The translations under genes and the position numbers were made by a program. A DNA stretch of 64,000 nt from positions 36,812 through 100,811 of the forward strand of contig WTPW01000489.1 in the NCBI GenBank assembly GCA_009809945.1. The letters run 5' to 3'. Source of the DNA: Gigaspora margarita (taxonomy: Eukaryota > Glomeromycota > Glomeromycetes > Diversisporales > Gigasporaceae). Positions 1 to 12,085 of the stretch are shown in pieces (positions within the stretch are counted from its first letter, which is position 1; the number at the start of each line of letters is the position of its first letter). The notes beneath the pieces are model-generated. The model saw only the letters and a program-made list of their open reading frames with translations, had not been told where the DNA came from and did no database searches.

Positions 1-723
1 GAAGATGCACTTGTAGCTTCAAGAATGAATCTTGGTCCCAGTGGTTCTGTTCCAAAAATGCGAGATACTGTTTGGAATGGACAATGTCAATTAATAATTA
101 TTGAAGAAGATCATTATGTTTATGATAAAAAAACAAAATCCTATATCAATCTGTGTGGCCAACTGAAAGGAATCAAATGGATTCTTACCGATAGAGGGTT
201 GTGGCGAGAAGGAATGGTTTTGAAGTGTGCTTTGTGTAAAAAAGAACAAATCCTAGTATCCTTGATTGTTGTGCACATTGTTTGATGGCCAGTCAACCTG
301 ACTTTCTTGTGCAACATGGTCAAATTCAGCAAGAAATCAAATCCCACGGGCATAAGATAGCTAATTTGGTTTTTTTTTTGTTTGTTTTTATCTTTTCTCT
401 TTTTGGATCTTAATTGGTTTTAGGTTATTTTTTATCCCAAGTTTCACCTCGAATTTAATTATATTGAAATGTTCTGGAGGGCAGCTAAAAAGTATACCAG
501 AGATAATTGTGAGTATTCTCTTCTGAAGCATAAGCAAACAATCCTTGAAGCTTTTAATTCTATTTCAGTTAAAAAAATTCGCTCATTTGCTAGATTGTCG
601 TTTAGATGGATGGATTCTTATAGGCACGGTTTGACAGAAAAAGCTGCTAAATATGCAATTAGACAATATAGGAGTCATCGATCAATTAATGAGGAGATTA
701 TGAATCAAATCGGAGCAATTTAA
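1..723 (+). pseudogene. DDE-type transposase, C-terminal relic
   Basis: The reading frame is open from the first base of the window, so the N-terminus lies outside. Three blocks resemble the C-terminal half of a fungal DDE transposase: KGIKWILTDRGLWREG, then a CCAHC...SQPDF block, then [20 protein letters not shown], whose Glu could be the last catalytic acid. The first block (to about 245) and second block (about 250-360) are offset by one base at an A-run, so a 1-nt loss is likely. The third block (about 430-723) is back in the first frame after a T-rich stretch ending in TTTTAG, possibly an intron or a decayed insert. The protein ends at a TAA after NQIGAI. Family assignment is from recalled motif order and is likely but not certain. 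Confidence 0.65.
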
Positions 724-1027
724 ATTTTTTTTTGTTTGCACGATTTTTTTTTTGAATAATTTTATTTTTTTGTTTGGATAATTCAATTTTTTTTTTGGAT
801 AATTTGTTTTTTTTTTTTTTGTTTCGATAAATTTTTTTTTTTAGACCCATAATGTAAAAATCGGTTTTGCCAAAATAATTAGTTAAATAACAATAAATTT
901 TTTGTATAATTCTTATCATAAAAACAATTTTATTGTTATGCATAATTTTATTAAGTATCGTATCGCACTGTTTGAACGACTCAATTTATATGTGCTTTAA
1001 TTTTTTGATTTATGATAAAATCCTGTA
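724..1027. other. T-rich gene-less stretch
   Basis: Long T-runs alternate with TTGGATAATT-like words just after the transposase stop. No coding signal is visible. The open frame on the minus strand here is a lysine/asparagine homopolymer artefact. Confidence 0.6.
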
Positions 1028-1290
1028 TGCAAAAAGACCCGGGTAATTTCAATCAAATTTACTTGCAATAAAAAAAACTATGCGCAATGTTTTGCTATAA
1101 CTGTGGCCGAGTAAATTTACTACCCAAATTTATTTTAAATCATATAATATGATTTATCACTAAAATAATATCACATAATCTGAAATAATTTGGGTGGTTT
1201 ACTCGTGTGTGTGTAAAATTTTAATTGTGTGTGCAGTGCATAGGCTACACAATAAATGGGTGTTTGTAATTTGTTTAGGTCCCGGGTTTT
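1028..1290. repeat. Imperfect inverted-repeat element
   Basis: Two nested inverted matches are visible. The outer pair is AAAAAGACCCGGGT near 1031 against ACCCGGGACC (reverse complement) near 1280. The inner pair is CGAGTAAA...CCCAAATT near 1109 against AATTTGGGTGG...ACTCG near 1188. This suggests an old palindromic MITE of about 260 bp. No target duplication was found. Confidence 0.4.
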
Positions 1291-1310
1291 TGTATTTGTG
1301 GTTCTCAATT

Positions 1311-1480
1311 TGGCATTTTATTGGATGTCTTTTACTGTCCTTACTAAAATTTGGCGTTTTATTGGATGTCTTTTACTGTCCTTACTAAAATTTGGCACCT
1401 TTATATAAAATGGATGTCTTATGCTGTCCCTTAGCAAATTTGGCGCAGTGGATGTCTTATGCTGTCCTGTACTGTATATA
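1311..1480. repeat. 41-bp tandem repeat, about 4 units
   Basis: Units begin TTTGGC and contain TTGGATGTCTT then TACTGTCC. Starts at about 1311, 1352, 1393 and 1440 give periods of 41, 41 and 47. The first two units are nearly identical and the last two are diverged. Confidence 0.8.
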
Positions 1481-1588
1481 AATTTGTATGCCATCTTTAT
1501 TTTATTAATAGACTAAGCCATTTGACCAATTTGACCTGACCAGTTTGACCAGTGAATTTTTGGTCAACTAGTGATTTGACCAACCCTG
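1478..1588 (-). mobile_element. hAT-type MITE end (partial copy)
   Basis: This is the reverse complement of one end of the complete element at 11215-11525. It shares the TATTTTATTAATAGAC word, the ATTTGACCAATTTGACC subterminal repeats and the CCAACCCTG terminus at 1580-1588. Similarity stops in AT-rich sequence upstream, so only one end is recognised here. Confidence 0.7.
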
Positions 1589-1839
1589 ATTGTAATATAA
1601 TAACTTTAGAAAATATTACTTAGTTTAATATATAAAAAAGTAAGAAATATATTTATATAAATATAAATAAAAATATAAATCCAAAAATAATATAGTTGTA
1701 TATAATAATTCAAGAATTATTCCAAAAAAATACCAAGAAAATACAATAATTCTACAAGAAAATTTAAAGTTAAAAATTACAAAATAAAGAGCATTTAATT
1801 AATAGTTAATAGAACAAAGAATATAAAGACAGGTAGTAA

Positions 1840-1962
1840 TTATTTTACTGACAATTACTTTACAGATATCCCATTTCACTGACAAATTATTTACTAACAA
1901 GTTTATTTTACTAACAGTTCATTTCACTGGAGTTTATTTTGCTAACAAATTAATTTAGTTAT
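1840..1962. repeat. TTTACTAACAA-type short tandem array
   Basis: About six degenerate units of roughly 20 bp contain TTTCACTGACA or TTTTACTAACA. A related TTAGTAAAATAA array sits inverted at about 11745-11810, so this belongs to a larger dispersed repeat shared by both loci. It is followed at 1966-2005 by a telomere-like TTAGGGTTAGGGT stretch. Confidence 0.55.
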
Positions 1963-2029
1963 TGTAATTAGGGTTAGGGTAGAGTTAGAGTAAAATTAGA
2001 GTTAAAGTTAGTGTGCTTAGAGTAGTAGT

Positions 2030-2350
2030 TGAATCTGGATATATATTTATATCTGGATTAATCTGAATTTTAAATAAATCTGAATTCAATTTTTTGAATA
2101 TATATATCTGGATATAATAAATTTGGATATAATATATGAATCCGGATATAAAATAAATTCAGATATAAAATAAATCTGGATATAAAATAAATCCAGATAT
2201 AAAATATATCTGGATATAAAATATATCTGGATATAAAATAAATTTGGATATAAAATAAATCTGGATATAAAATAAATCTAGATATAAAATAAATCTGGAT
2301 ATAAAATAAATCCGGATATAAAATAAATTCGGATATAAATCTGGATCTAT
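2030..2350. repeat. 18-bp minisatellite (ATCTGGATATAAAATAAA)
   Basis: About 12-15 copies of an 18-bp unit, ATCTGGATATAAAATAAA with C/T and A/T variants, lie in tandem. Because 18 is a multiple of three the array stays open on the minus strand and gives a fake YILYPDLF-like repeat protein. The same GGATATAAAT word forms the arrays at 11140-11720. Confidence 0.9.
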
Positions 2351-2360
2351 GTAAACAAAC

Positions 2361-4080
2361 TTTTGAGACTCCAGTTGGTTGATTTGCATGAAATGGCATG
2401 TGGGTACATGACTTTAGGACCCCTTTTTTAGATATTGATTTACAGTAAAGGCTACTTACATAGCATAAACACACAGCAAGCTTATTACACAGCATAACCA
2501 TACTAGGTAAAAGAATAAATCATATTCTTAAACAGGCTATAGATTAGTATTTCTGCATTTTATTTCCTTTTTTATATATTTCATTAAATGAAATTAATTT
2601 CAAAGAGAAACTTGTTTAAGGCTTAATAATTTTCATACAATCGCTTTCACCTTTCTGAATTATATAACATATATACATATTATAAGGAGTAAACATTTCA
2701 TTGATTTAGAATGTTTTGGATAAAATGCCAACATGGTGGGCTTAAAAATTAAATCATTGTCAACACATCAATATGTTAGATAACATATCGACATGCTAGG
2801 CATCATATTAACATGTAGTATAATAATTATTAATAATTATATTTTGATTTCAATAAATGCAGAGTTCTCCTTTGGAAGTAAGCTAGTGTAAAGCCAAGAG
2901 ACCTTTATTCCAATAAAAATTGAAACTTATTATTTTATTATTACAACCTTCTTGTCTACGTGATTAATAGTATGATTCATCTAAAAATTCCACTTTTGAG
3001 TTATCTGTCTTTGTATAATCTAACCTTCTATCTCTTTTATTCTCATATTAGGATTTCTATCCATAACTATTAAAGCTAAATTGATCTGCTTAGATAAACT
3101 CTCTTGAATAAATAGTTACAATACGGATTCATTCTGATGCAGATGCTTACCAAGTACATGAGTATCAATCGTACACTGGTAGCAAAGATCAGCATCATGA
3201 AGAAATACATTAAAGTTCAGACATAACTTTTATTAGATAATCAACTCCCAAGCAAAATTTACTAGTATATTAATACAAACTTACATGCGTATTCAATGTC
3301 TAACTGAATTGCCAAAATGTTCTATTTGTGACCCTGACCTACTTTTTCAGAAACACATTCTATAACAACACTACTTAATTTGTTCAAAAAAAATTTTGAA
3401 TTAAATCTTCTCAGCATAACAGGTGGGAATTGTTCGAATTTTGCTATTTTCATAGCAACTGCTTATTTTATTTGTTGACTGGCCTGCTTATACAGTTAGA
3501 AAAAAATAGCATAATCTTAATTGCTATTTTCCAGGCACATAACCCATTTCATTCAATCACAACAAAGCATGAATCCTCTAAATTTATTTATGCCAGACTC
3601 ATTCCAATATATTACATGTGTGCAATGCTTTTTGAAAAAATAAAATCGAAAAAAGAAGTATACCAAAGCTTTATTAGAGTTATAGAATAGTACTGCCAAA
3701 AATAATCAAAATCCCTTTCTTAGGTAAGTTAGCATAGCAATAACTTTTCAAAAATAGATAAAACAAATTTACTACTATCTGCTTTCTCTTTATTGCCTTT
3801 AGTTATTTTTTTTTAAAAGTACTTTAAACTGTATAAATAATATAGAGTTAAACAGAATCTATTAGCCAATCATACAAAGTCCTTCTATGTATATAATACA
3901 ACAGAAAAATTATCAGATTTTAGTAGCATTTTAACTTAAACTGCATAAGCTGTAAATTTTGTGTATATCATAAGAATTAAACTTTACGTACCAATGTATA
4001 AAGAACAGGATTAATTTTAAATATCCAGATATCAATATATAAGTTGCTTTTGTTCTATATCATATGAAAGTAAAAAAAAA
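2361..4080. other. AT-rich gene-less stretch
   Basis: No family motif, long frame or clear element ends were seen. An 86-residue open frame at 3430-3690 on plus has no recognisable features and is likely chance. Confidence 0.5.
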
Positions 4081-4615
4081 AATGTCTTCCCAGGAATAAT
4101 TGACCTCACCAACATTTTTACAAGATGATAATGATGTTACTAGCACACCGCAAGCAAGCTCTGTTATTAGTTCTTCTTCTATTAATGAAATTAGCAATGA
4201 ATCAAATAATGAACTTAATGATAGAGCTAATTATAATAACTCTCAGCCTGCAGGATCTTTTAATAATTGAAAAAAAGACAAACTACTAACAAAGCAACAA
4301 TATCAGTCTCTTCTATATCTACTGCAGCAAAAAAAAACCAAGAACCAATGCTAGCTATACCAGCTTTTTTTTTGAAGATGATAAAAAAAATACTCAAATT
4401 CAATATTGTAAAATTTGTATCAAGCAATTAGAAGGAACTCGTACTCAACCATATTCATATACTAAGTCAGGTGGTAGCACTGAATCTTTGACATATCATC
4501 TTTGTGAAAAGCACAATATTACTACAAATAATTATAAAGAACATCTTGATTCTCATCAAGAAGTGAGCAATTAAATCAAGTATAAGGACAGTATAGGATA
4601 ACATAAACTGCTAAG

Positions 4616-4806
4616 TAGTGATTTAAGCCACATGGTTTTAGTCGACTAGTTTAGCCAGCTGACTAAATTATTGGCCAAATGTCTAGCTAATGACTGGCCA
4701 ACGATTCTTACTTTAGTTAGCTTTTAGCCCATTAGCCAGCCGATTACATTATATCTGCTAGCTAAGCCAGCTTAGCTGTGGCTGCCTTAGCCAGCTTAAA
4801 TCACTA
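4616..4806. mobile_element. hAT-like MITE, 191 bp
   Basis: The ends are TAGTGATTTAAG and CTTAAATCACTA (perfect 12-bp inverted repeats). Flanks are CTGCTAAG (4608-4615) and CTGCTGAG (4807-4814), an 8-bp duplication with one mismatch. The interior is full of TTAGCCAGC/GCTAGCTAA words in both orientations. It lies between BED-finger and catalytic parts of the hAT relic. Confidence 0.75.
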
Positions 4807-4985
4807 CTGCTGAGTAGTGTATCTGGGTATTTACAGCATATATTTTTTTATTCTACTTTGCTAATACTCAATTAAGGGTTTTTTTATCCATAAGATATAA
4901 AAGAACTGCTTTTTGAAGCAAACTTTGTATATTAATATGCATAAGAAAATTTTAGCTTTCAAAGAACCCAGATACAAATCAAAAA

Positions 4986-5080
4986 TAAGGTTCCACAAGT
5001 GCTAGCATGTGCTATATTTAAACACAATGCCATGCACAAATATGGGTAATGGTACATGTGCTAGCACTTGCAGAGCCCTA
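4986..5080. mobile_element. Small inverted-repeat element, 95 bp
   Basis: The left end TAAGGTTCCACAAGTGC matches the reverse complement of the right end (TAGGGCTCTGCAAGTGC) at most positions, and both continue into TAGCA. No convincing target duplication is seen. It sits inside the decayed hAT gene. Confidence 0.55.
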
Positions 5081-5122
5081 ATTATTGTCGTCTTTATAAC
5101 TCAGCAGTTTATGGTAATTTGG

Positions 5123-5345
5123 GCCAATATCCTGAACATCAAAATTGTGAAAAAACAAAATCCAAGAAGATAATATCTCAAAAACTAAACTACGAAACTA
5201 AAATTACTAAAATTCATAATTATGAATTTTTACTAGTTTTTTCTTTTTGAGGTTTAGTTTTGAGATACTCTCTCATTGAGATTTTGTTTTTTTTGGAATT
5301 AGTATATCAGGATTTAGTACTATCAGATTTTGATGTTTGGGATAT
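5123..5345. repeat. Inverted repeat, about 220 bp
   Basis: Outer arms AATATCCTGAACATCAAAA and the inverse TTTTGATGTTTGGGATATT flank an inner pair, ATCTCAAAAACTAAAC against GTTTAGTTTTGAGAT. This looks like a decayed foldback MITE within the hAT relic. Confidence 0.55.
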
Positions 5346-6093
5346 TTATAGAAATAGGCAAAATAAGTTATATATTTTACTAAATATTACCTTGCAATAG
5401 GTAATATTAAGTGATTTTTAGTAATTTTACCATTAGCAGCAATTTTTTATCAATCAATTTTATCATGTTTTATATGTATACGTAATAGATAATAGAATGT
5501 AATAATGATTTAATTACTTAATATTAAGTAAGAGATAAGTCATAGGTCATTATTACTTATATAATTACTTTGCCCATCTATAATATTCACCCAAAATCGT
5601 TACAGTATCTAAAAGAATTTTATTAATTTTTAAAAATGTATTCAAAAGCCAATAGTGCAAGTTAATTGAATTACAAATTATACAATCAATTTATCTTCCC
5701 TTTCTCTTAAACAACAAAAGGAGCTTACTAAAGTCATAGTAGAATTTATAATAAATAATGTTCAACCTTTACATATTTTACAGAATTATCTTTTCGCCGA
5801 ATGCTCTTGGAATTTCAACTACAATACCAAATACCATGCGCAAGCACAGTTAAAAGGTATATTTCTGAGGCCTATTTTAAAGGAATAAACCAACTTAAAG
5901 AAATACTAGCCAATACTGCTGATATTGTTCACTTGACGATGGATTTATGGACTGCCAAAAGCAAACACGGATACCTTGGAATTACCACAACATGGCTTAT
6001 GCCTGATTTTGAATTTAGAGAAGCTTTACTTTCATTTCATTACATGCCCTACTCGCATAATGGTATAAATATTAGTGAAGAACTTTCCAATAT

Positions 6094-6647
6094 TACCGTA
6101 TATTGCTGAAAATAAGCTACCTCCAAAAATAAGCTACCCCTCTTTTGGTCAAGAAACGTAAAAACGTCTTTGACCCGAAAATAAGCTACCCCACGATCGA
6201 TGAAAGTTGTTACATAGTAAAGTCCAAATTTTACTAAGCAAATCGATTAAAGTCGCTTAAGTAAACTTATTCAAAAGATCAAAATACATATAACCTGAAA
6301 TTTTTAACGAAATTGAAGAACTTTTTATTAATTAGATTTTAATTTTTACGTTTAAGGAAGAGATTAAAATTTTATTAGCAAAATATATTCGTTGAACGAA
6401 AAAATTAAAAGTCAAATAATGAAAGTACTCCAATTCTGATGAAATTTCAGAATAGATGTAGTTTAGTCTTCCAAATATGTTTACTTAAGTGCTAATAACA
6501 GATTTACATAGTATAATTTAGACTTTACTATGTAACAACTATTGGCGATTGACCAAAAATCAATTTTATCTGAAAATAAGCTACCCCTGGATTTTTTGTG
6601 TCCAAAATCGTCCAAAAAAGGTAGCTTAATTTTGGATACATACGGTA
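6094..6647. mobile_element. TA-flanked MITE, 554 bp
   Basis: The ends are TACCGTATATTGCTGAAAAT and the inverse of TACCGTATGTATCCAAAAT, both continuing into AAGCTACC. A TA dinucleotide bounds each side, as for Tc1/mariner-type insertions. It splits the hAT transposase between the DLWTA and VTDNGSN blocks. A related copy lies at about 20280-20765 and a fragment at 14232. Confidence 0.75.
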
Positions 6648-7140
6648 TTCACAAATAGAACTTAGAAAGTAAAGTATGTATGATCGTTACAGATAATGGC
6701 TCTAACATGGTGAAAGGAATCGAATTGTTGAAAGATAACTGTATAGCAAGTGTTTCCTGATAGCCTTGTGCTATGCATATGCTTCAGCTTTTTGTGAAAG
6801 AGGGATTGAAACAAATTAAGTCTGTTCACCAACATCTCAAAAGTATTCAACCATTCTTTCATCTCCCAAAACAAGCACAACGGTTACGAGAAGTGCAAAT
6901 GTATATCAATTCAGCAAACTTGCCTCAAAAAACTAATAAAAATAAAATAGTTAATCCACTTGAAATATTAACTGATTGCAAGATGTGCTAGAACTCTGCC
7001 TATTTGGCCTGGAAAAGAATATTAGAATTACATCCAGTAATGCGTACACTAGCTGCATCGTTACAAGTTAACTCTGATACAACATCAAAAAAGGAGGGTA
7101 AAAAACTTGACTTCTTATGCCTAACTTCCCAAGAAAAAAA

Positions 7141-8208
7141 GTATATATATAGTTAATTATATACCTATTATCTAGGCGCTAATATGTGTATTATTTAATA
7201 AAGAAGAAAGCCTTAAAATATAGATATAATTATACTGCCTTGTCTGTAGAATCGATTTTACTATTATATAAACTTCTGAAGCCTATCAGCCAATTAAAAA
7301 TCAGGACCTGACATAACGTAAAAAATTCTAGTAAGTTAGTAGTATCCAAAAAAATTTTGCATATTGTATAATCTGAGCCACTCTGGCGATTCAGATTCAG
7401 ACCTCAGATCGAACCTGCAGAGCATTAATACTAGCTTTGTAATATTATAGCAAAATTACAATCCAAGCAACTTACTTAGTACATGGTTAGCAGGTTTGTT
7501 AGTAAAATTTGTTAAAATTTGGTGATTTTGGGCAAAATTATTTAGGTCAGAGTGGTTTGGGTTACATGACATGCAAAATTTTTTGGACACACTTACTAAA
7601 AAATTAAAACAAATATTTATTTTGCAGAAATCGCATATATGTTGCAATTTAGCCTAGTAAACCCCCTTTAATGCTCTAACAAAAAAATTTTCTGTGCAAT
7701 TTTTTATTATAATATAGTTCTTTCTAAGCAACTCTAAATAGAAATCCTAATATAAATGAAGTTTTTTGGTTTAGCATCAGAGTTCACGTGATAGTAAAAT
7801 CGATCCTATGCCCTAGCGCAGCCATACAACAGTACAGCCATATGGCCTTTTTTTCTTTTTTTTAATTATTGTACTCTCTACTCTTGCTACTTTAATTTAT
7901 CTAGATAACCCAGGTGCTTTAATAATACCTGGATATGTAGAATTGCTATATATGGCTATATATAGTAATTTATCCTGATAACCCAGGTAATTATAGTATT
8001 TATTCGAATAACCTAGCTAATTTAATAATATCTGAGTAGAAATTGCTAGCAAAGTAGAAATTTATGGGTATAATCTCTATATACTGTATTTTCACAAAAT
8101 AATGTGCAGGGCATTATTCTGTAAAAATACTGTAAAATAAAAAATATTTTAGCTTTCTTTTTTATTTAATGCAAAATTATCATTAATATTTTTTGTAAAA
8201 TTTTTTTA
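7141..8208. other. Intervening sequence in hAT relic
   Basis: This 1.07-kb stretch separates LTSQEKK-like coding from VIDLLKPFEK-like coding. It starts GTATAT and ends TTTTTTTAAG, so it may be a long intron, but similar length could come from inserted repeats. GATAACCCAGGT-like words recur around 7900-8000. No coding is seen inside. Confidence 0.4.
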
Positions 8209-9203
8209 AGATTTGTAGCTGATGTCATTGATCTTTTAAAACCTTTTGAGAAAATGATGAGACTTTTTTGTGGTGCAAAATATCCTAACGTAAATCTCAG
8301 ATATCCTTATATTCGTATGTTAAAAAATAAGTATGCACCAGTGGTTGAAAACAGGGAATCTATTGAAGATTGGATAACTCTTATTTATGGATCCTCATCA
8401 GAAAATTCTAAAACTTCTGATTATGCAAGTACTAGTAGCGGTAACAAAGCTAATATACTATTAGCCAGAAATAGGAAACAGTAGCAATATGCTCATCATA
8501 ATATGCGTGGTCAAGGTCGAGGTCAAGGTAGTAGGCGCAGTAGTAAACATAAAAGACATAGCAAAAGTAGTGCTGAATTAGCTGAAGAAATAATTCTGAT
8601 ACTGTGAAATATTTCCCCCTACAAGCTGTGAAGGGCTTTTGAAAAAAATGCATGCTGCAATATACTTATCTCTTGACTAATTGTGGTTTGTTCCTAATGA
8701 AGTAGGATTAAAGGCATCTATGTTAGATCTGCGAGCATTAAATTACTTCTATTTGCTACTGATAATGAATGGAAAAACACTGAAGAGAAATTTGTGAAGA
8801 ATTAGTGATATTAAAAGTTCGATTTGGTCAGGACAACAATATTACTGAAGTATTTACGAATGAGAAAAAAAGTGACTCATTAAGTGCTGAATTATAGAAC
8901 TCATTTTCAACATCTATTTTATATGCTACTACTGAAGATGAGCTAACAAAATATTTGAATGAACAAATTGCTAATAGAAACCAAAATCCTTTATTATAGT
9001 GGAAGGAGAGATGTGCAAATTTTCTGTTACTCTGTTAACTTGCTCGCAAATATTTTTTCATCCCTGTGATATCTGTCCCCTCTAAGCATTTATTTTCTGA
9101 TGCAGGTGCTTATGTTACAGCAAAAAGAACCTGTCTTGTGCCAAACTTAGTAAATAAAATATTATTCTTGAAAAGAAATTTCCCATTTTTAGAGAAAAAA
9201 TAA

Positions 9204-11130
9204 ATTTTAATTCTTTTTTTTACTTTTTTTTATCTATTTTTTTTATATATATACTGTATATATATTTATATATATGTGTATGTATATATCAGTTTTTTTT
9301 TTTGTTCAATATTTTTTTCTTTATTTTTCATTTATCTGTAAGTTCTTTTTATTCAAATTGTTATTTTTGTAGGAAGACTACAAACTTTATAAAAATTTTT
9401 AGATTTTTTTTTAACGGTATGTATTATATTCATAAACAAGATTGGATTAATAATAATTTATATCTTCGTTAGGGATTATTGGTTATAGTCATGTTGGGAT
9501 TTATATTTTTTCATGCATATTTGGACCTTTAGGGGATAGCAAAACAGGTAAGTGAATTTTCAGCACAATCTGACTTTGTTATTATCATGTCTCTTAAACA
9601 AAAAAACTAAAATAAATTAGTGAAAAGAAAATAATAAATAAACATAGAATGTCATTTAAATAAATACTTCTCGGGTTAGTATTATTAAAATTATTGCATC
9701 AGTAAAAGTTTTTATCACCACCATCTAGTATTAATTGTTCATATTGTAGCATTATTAATTTTAGATGCCTTGATAAACGTGCTCCTGGGTGAGCTTAATG
9801 AATAATGTCAATTTTTGTGAACTTCCAAATATAACAATTTGCATTAACAGATTAAATAAAAAATGATTAGTACTTAAATATGATAATAAAACTTTAATTG
9901 GCATTAGTAAATTTTAGCAAATTATATTTTTTTATCAAATAAATAAGCATATATAATTTTGCTATTTGTAATTAGAATCTATATAGTAATAAAATTCATT
10001 ATCAGTAACATAAATTATTTAAGATCACTTTAGGCTGTAATAACTGTAAAGTTTTAGTTTGTAAAATTATTATCATCAAAAAAAAACAATCAATTTCCAA
10101 TTTCTGATTTTATAATTTTTATTTAAACTTCAGATTAAACTTTAATATTATGTAAGATTTAAAATTAAGTTTATTATTATGCTTTTATGTAAAGAAATCA
10201 AAAAATTGGAAATTAGAAATTGTAAATCGATTGGTTTTATTTTTAAGGAGAGAATACAGAATTTGGCAAACTGCAAACAAAGTATATATATATAATCCAG
10301 TCAGTCTAATTAATTATAAATATGTCATCTGCTACAATCTCAATTATTCATAATAAAAGATACGCATCACGATGATAACATAAATCTTTGTTATTAATAT
10401 GACAGAATCAAGTTATATTAAATAAATTTTGATTTAAATTTAATAAGTTTAGATAAATTTTAATTTAAATTTATAAATTTAGTTAAATTTAATAAATTTT
10501 GGTTAAATTTTCAATTTAAATTTAGAAATTTTATAAGTTTATTCTTTTTGCTTTGTAAAATACAACATAAATTTGCTGATTGTCTTGAAGAATATTATTA
10601 TAAGCAGAAAGCTATGCTCAACTGCACAAAAACAAATCAGTAGCCAAATACTGTAAATGTTATTTATTGCATCTCTGGATCACGTTATTAATTATATATG
10701 TTTTAGAAGTTAAATAAGTATTATAAGATTTTATTTTTTTTTATTTTTTTTTTTTATTTGTTAATGTCAAGTACAGAAATAGGATAGTAAGTTACAATTA
10801 TATCAGGATAATATATAAAGAAATACTATATTTAAAATTCCTAACTAATCATCTACTAATTTATGCAATAGGGCAAGCCTATCACTTGCAGTCAGGGCTA
10901 ACCATTAAACCGCTACAAAAAAAGATGTGACATTTCACCTCATATTTTTCTATTTTAAACTAAAAGATTAAATTTCTAGTTTAAGAAGGCTAGAGAAAAC
11001 CAAATAAGATTTTATTAAAAATAAAAATACATATTACAAACTATATATAATGTAATATGAAAATTTTTAGTTTAATTTGTATTCTTTGTAGTACCAATAA
11101 TAACAAATTTAGAAAGCAAATATATACCCA
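9204..11130. other. AT-rich gene-less stretch
   Basis: It contains a TA/TG microsatellite at 9240-9290, an AAATTTAATAAATTT-type low-complexity block at 10420-10520 and the dispersed inverted repeat annotated separately. No coding signal was seen. Confidence 0.55.
10086..10275. repeat. Dispersed inverted repeat, copy 1
   Basis: The left arm CAATCAATTTCCAATTTCTG faces an inverse arm at about 10205-10240 (AATTGGAAATTAGAAATTG). The end GAATACAGAATTTGGCAAAC is shared with a second copy at 35371-35580. Confidence 0.65.
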
Positions 11131-11139
11131 ATACATTTA

Positions 11140-11725
11140 TCTAGATACATCTGGATATAAATATATCTGGATGTATCTGGATATAAATATATTCAGATAT
11201 GAATATATCTGGATCAGGGTTGGTCAACTGGTCAACCAAAAATTCACTGGTCAACTGGTCTGGTCAAATTGGTCGAATGGTCTGGTCAAATTGGTCAAAT
11301 GGAATTGTCTATTAATAAAATAAAGATAGCATATAAATTAATATATACTATATAAATATATATGCATATAATACTATATATATTTAAATATATATGCATA
11401 TAATACTATATATATTTAAATACCCTTTGACCAATTTGACCGACACTGAACCCTTTGACCAACTGGTCAAATTGGTCAAACTGGTCTGGTCAAGCTTGAC
11501 AGTTGACCAGTTCGTGCCAACTCTAATCTGGATGTATCCAGATATAAATATATCCAGATATAAATATATTCAGATATAAATATATCTGGATACATCCAGA
11601 TATAAATATATCCGGATACATCCAGTAAATTTATATCCAGATATAAAATAGATTAATCCAGATATATTTTTTGATAGTATTTATATCCAGATTATTAAAA
11701 TATATCCAGATTCTAACTCTAAGTG
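11140..11725. repeat. ATCTGGATATAAATAT satellite, interrupted
   Basis: Units of ATCTGGATATAAATAT and its inverse ATATTTATATCCAGAT run on both sides of the MITE at 11215-11525. The outer part, with CTAACTCTAAGTGTGC, matches the inverse of 2005-2050, so this locus and the 1.8-2.4 kb locus carry copies of one composite repeat in opposite orientation. Confidence 0.75.
11215..11525. mobile_element. hAT MITE, 311 bp, 8-bp duplication
   Basis: The element starts CAGGGTTGG and ends CCAACTCTA, imperfect inverted repeats of typical hAT form. ATCTGGAT flanks both sides (11207-11214 and 11526-11533). Because ATCTGGAT is also the unit of the surrounding satellite, the duplication alone is weak, but with the termini it is consistent. 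Subterminal GGTCAAATT words point inward on the left and are inverted on the right; the centre is AT-rich. Confidence 0.8.
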
Positions 11726-11929
11726 TGCTTTAAAAAAAAACTTTTCAGTAAAATGAGCAACAGTGAAATAAATATTGGTGTTTGTAAAATGATTGTTAGT
11801 AAAATAATATGGATTCTATAAAGACTATAGTTTTATATACAAAAGATAATATCAGTTTATTAAATATAATTTAAAGTACAAGAATTTTTAAAAAAAGAAG
11901 CTATATATCTGTAAAAGCAGAATTTTTAC

Positions 11930-12085
11930 AATAATGAGATAGAACAATGAGTTATAATAATAAGTTATAATAATATATTATAATAGTATATTATAAGAAT
12001 AAAATATAATAATAAAATATAATAATGAAATATAATAATAAGATATAATAACAAGATCTAATAATGAGTTATAATAACAAGTTAT
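11930..12085. repeat. AATATAATAATA-type low-complexity array
   Basis: About ten degenerate units of roughly 13 bp (AAATATAATAATA, AGTTATAATAACA) are repeated in tandem. Confidence 0.7.

Larger units (their letters stand above)
4082..9203 (+). pseudogene. BED zinc finger + hAT transposase, decayed
   Basis: This would have encoded a hAT-superfamily transposase. Order along the DNA: ATG at 4082 with a Ser/Asn-rich leader; a BED-type zinc finger at about 4370-4515 (CKIC, then HLCEKH as the paired histidines); a helical block at about 5695-5785; TMDLWTAKS...GYLGITTTW at about 5930-6000, with the first catalytic Asp; IVTDNGSNM at about 6680-6705, with the second; HMLQLFVKEG and LAWKRILEL; IDLLKPFEKMMR...KYPNV near 8230-8290; and the C-terminal dimerisation block near 9025-9200 (SVPSKHLFSDAG-like, then LVNKILFLKRNFP). 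The last stop is TAA at 9201-9203. Frameshifts, in-frame stops and inserted elements break the gene, so it cannot be active. Family assignment is strong. Exon limits are not resolved. Confidence 0.8.

Noticed and set aside
698-943. 81-codon minus ORF rich in Lys
   Set aside because: Antisense of T-runs; low complexity.
2070-2501. 143-codon minus-strand ORF with YILYPDLF repeats
   Set aside because: It is the translation of the 18-bp minisatellite; the unit length is a multiple of three, so no stop arises.
3430-3690. 86-codon plus ORF
   Set aside because: No motif, biased toward AT-rich codons, no context; chance frame is more likely.
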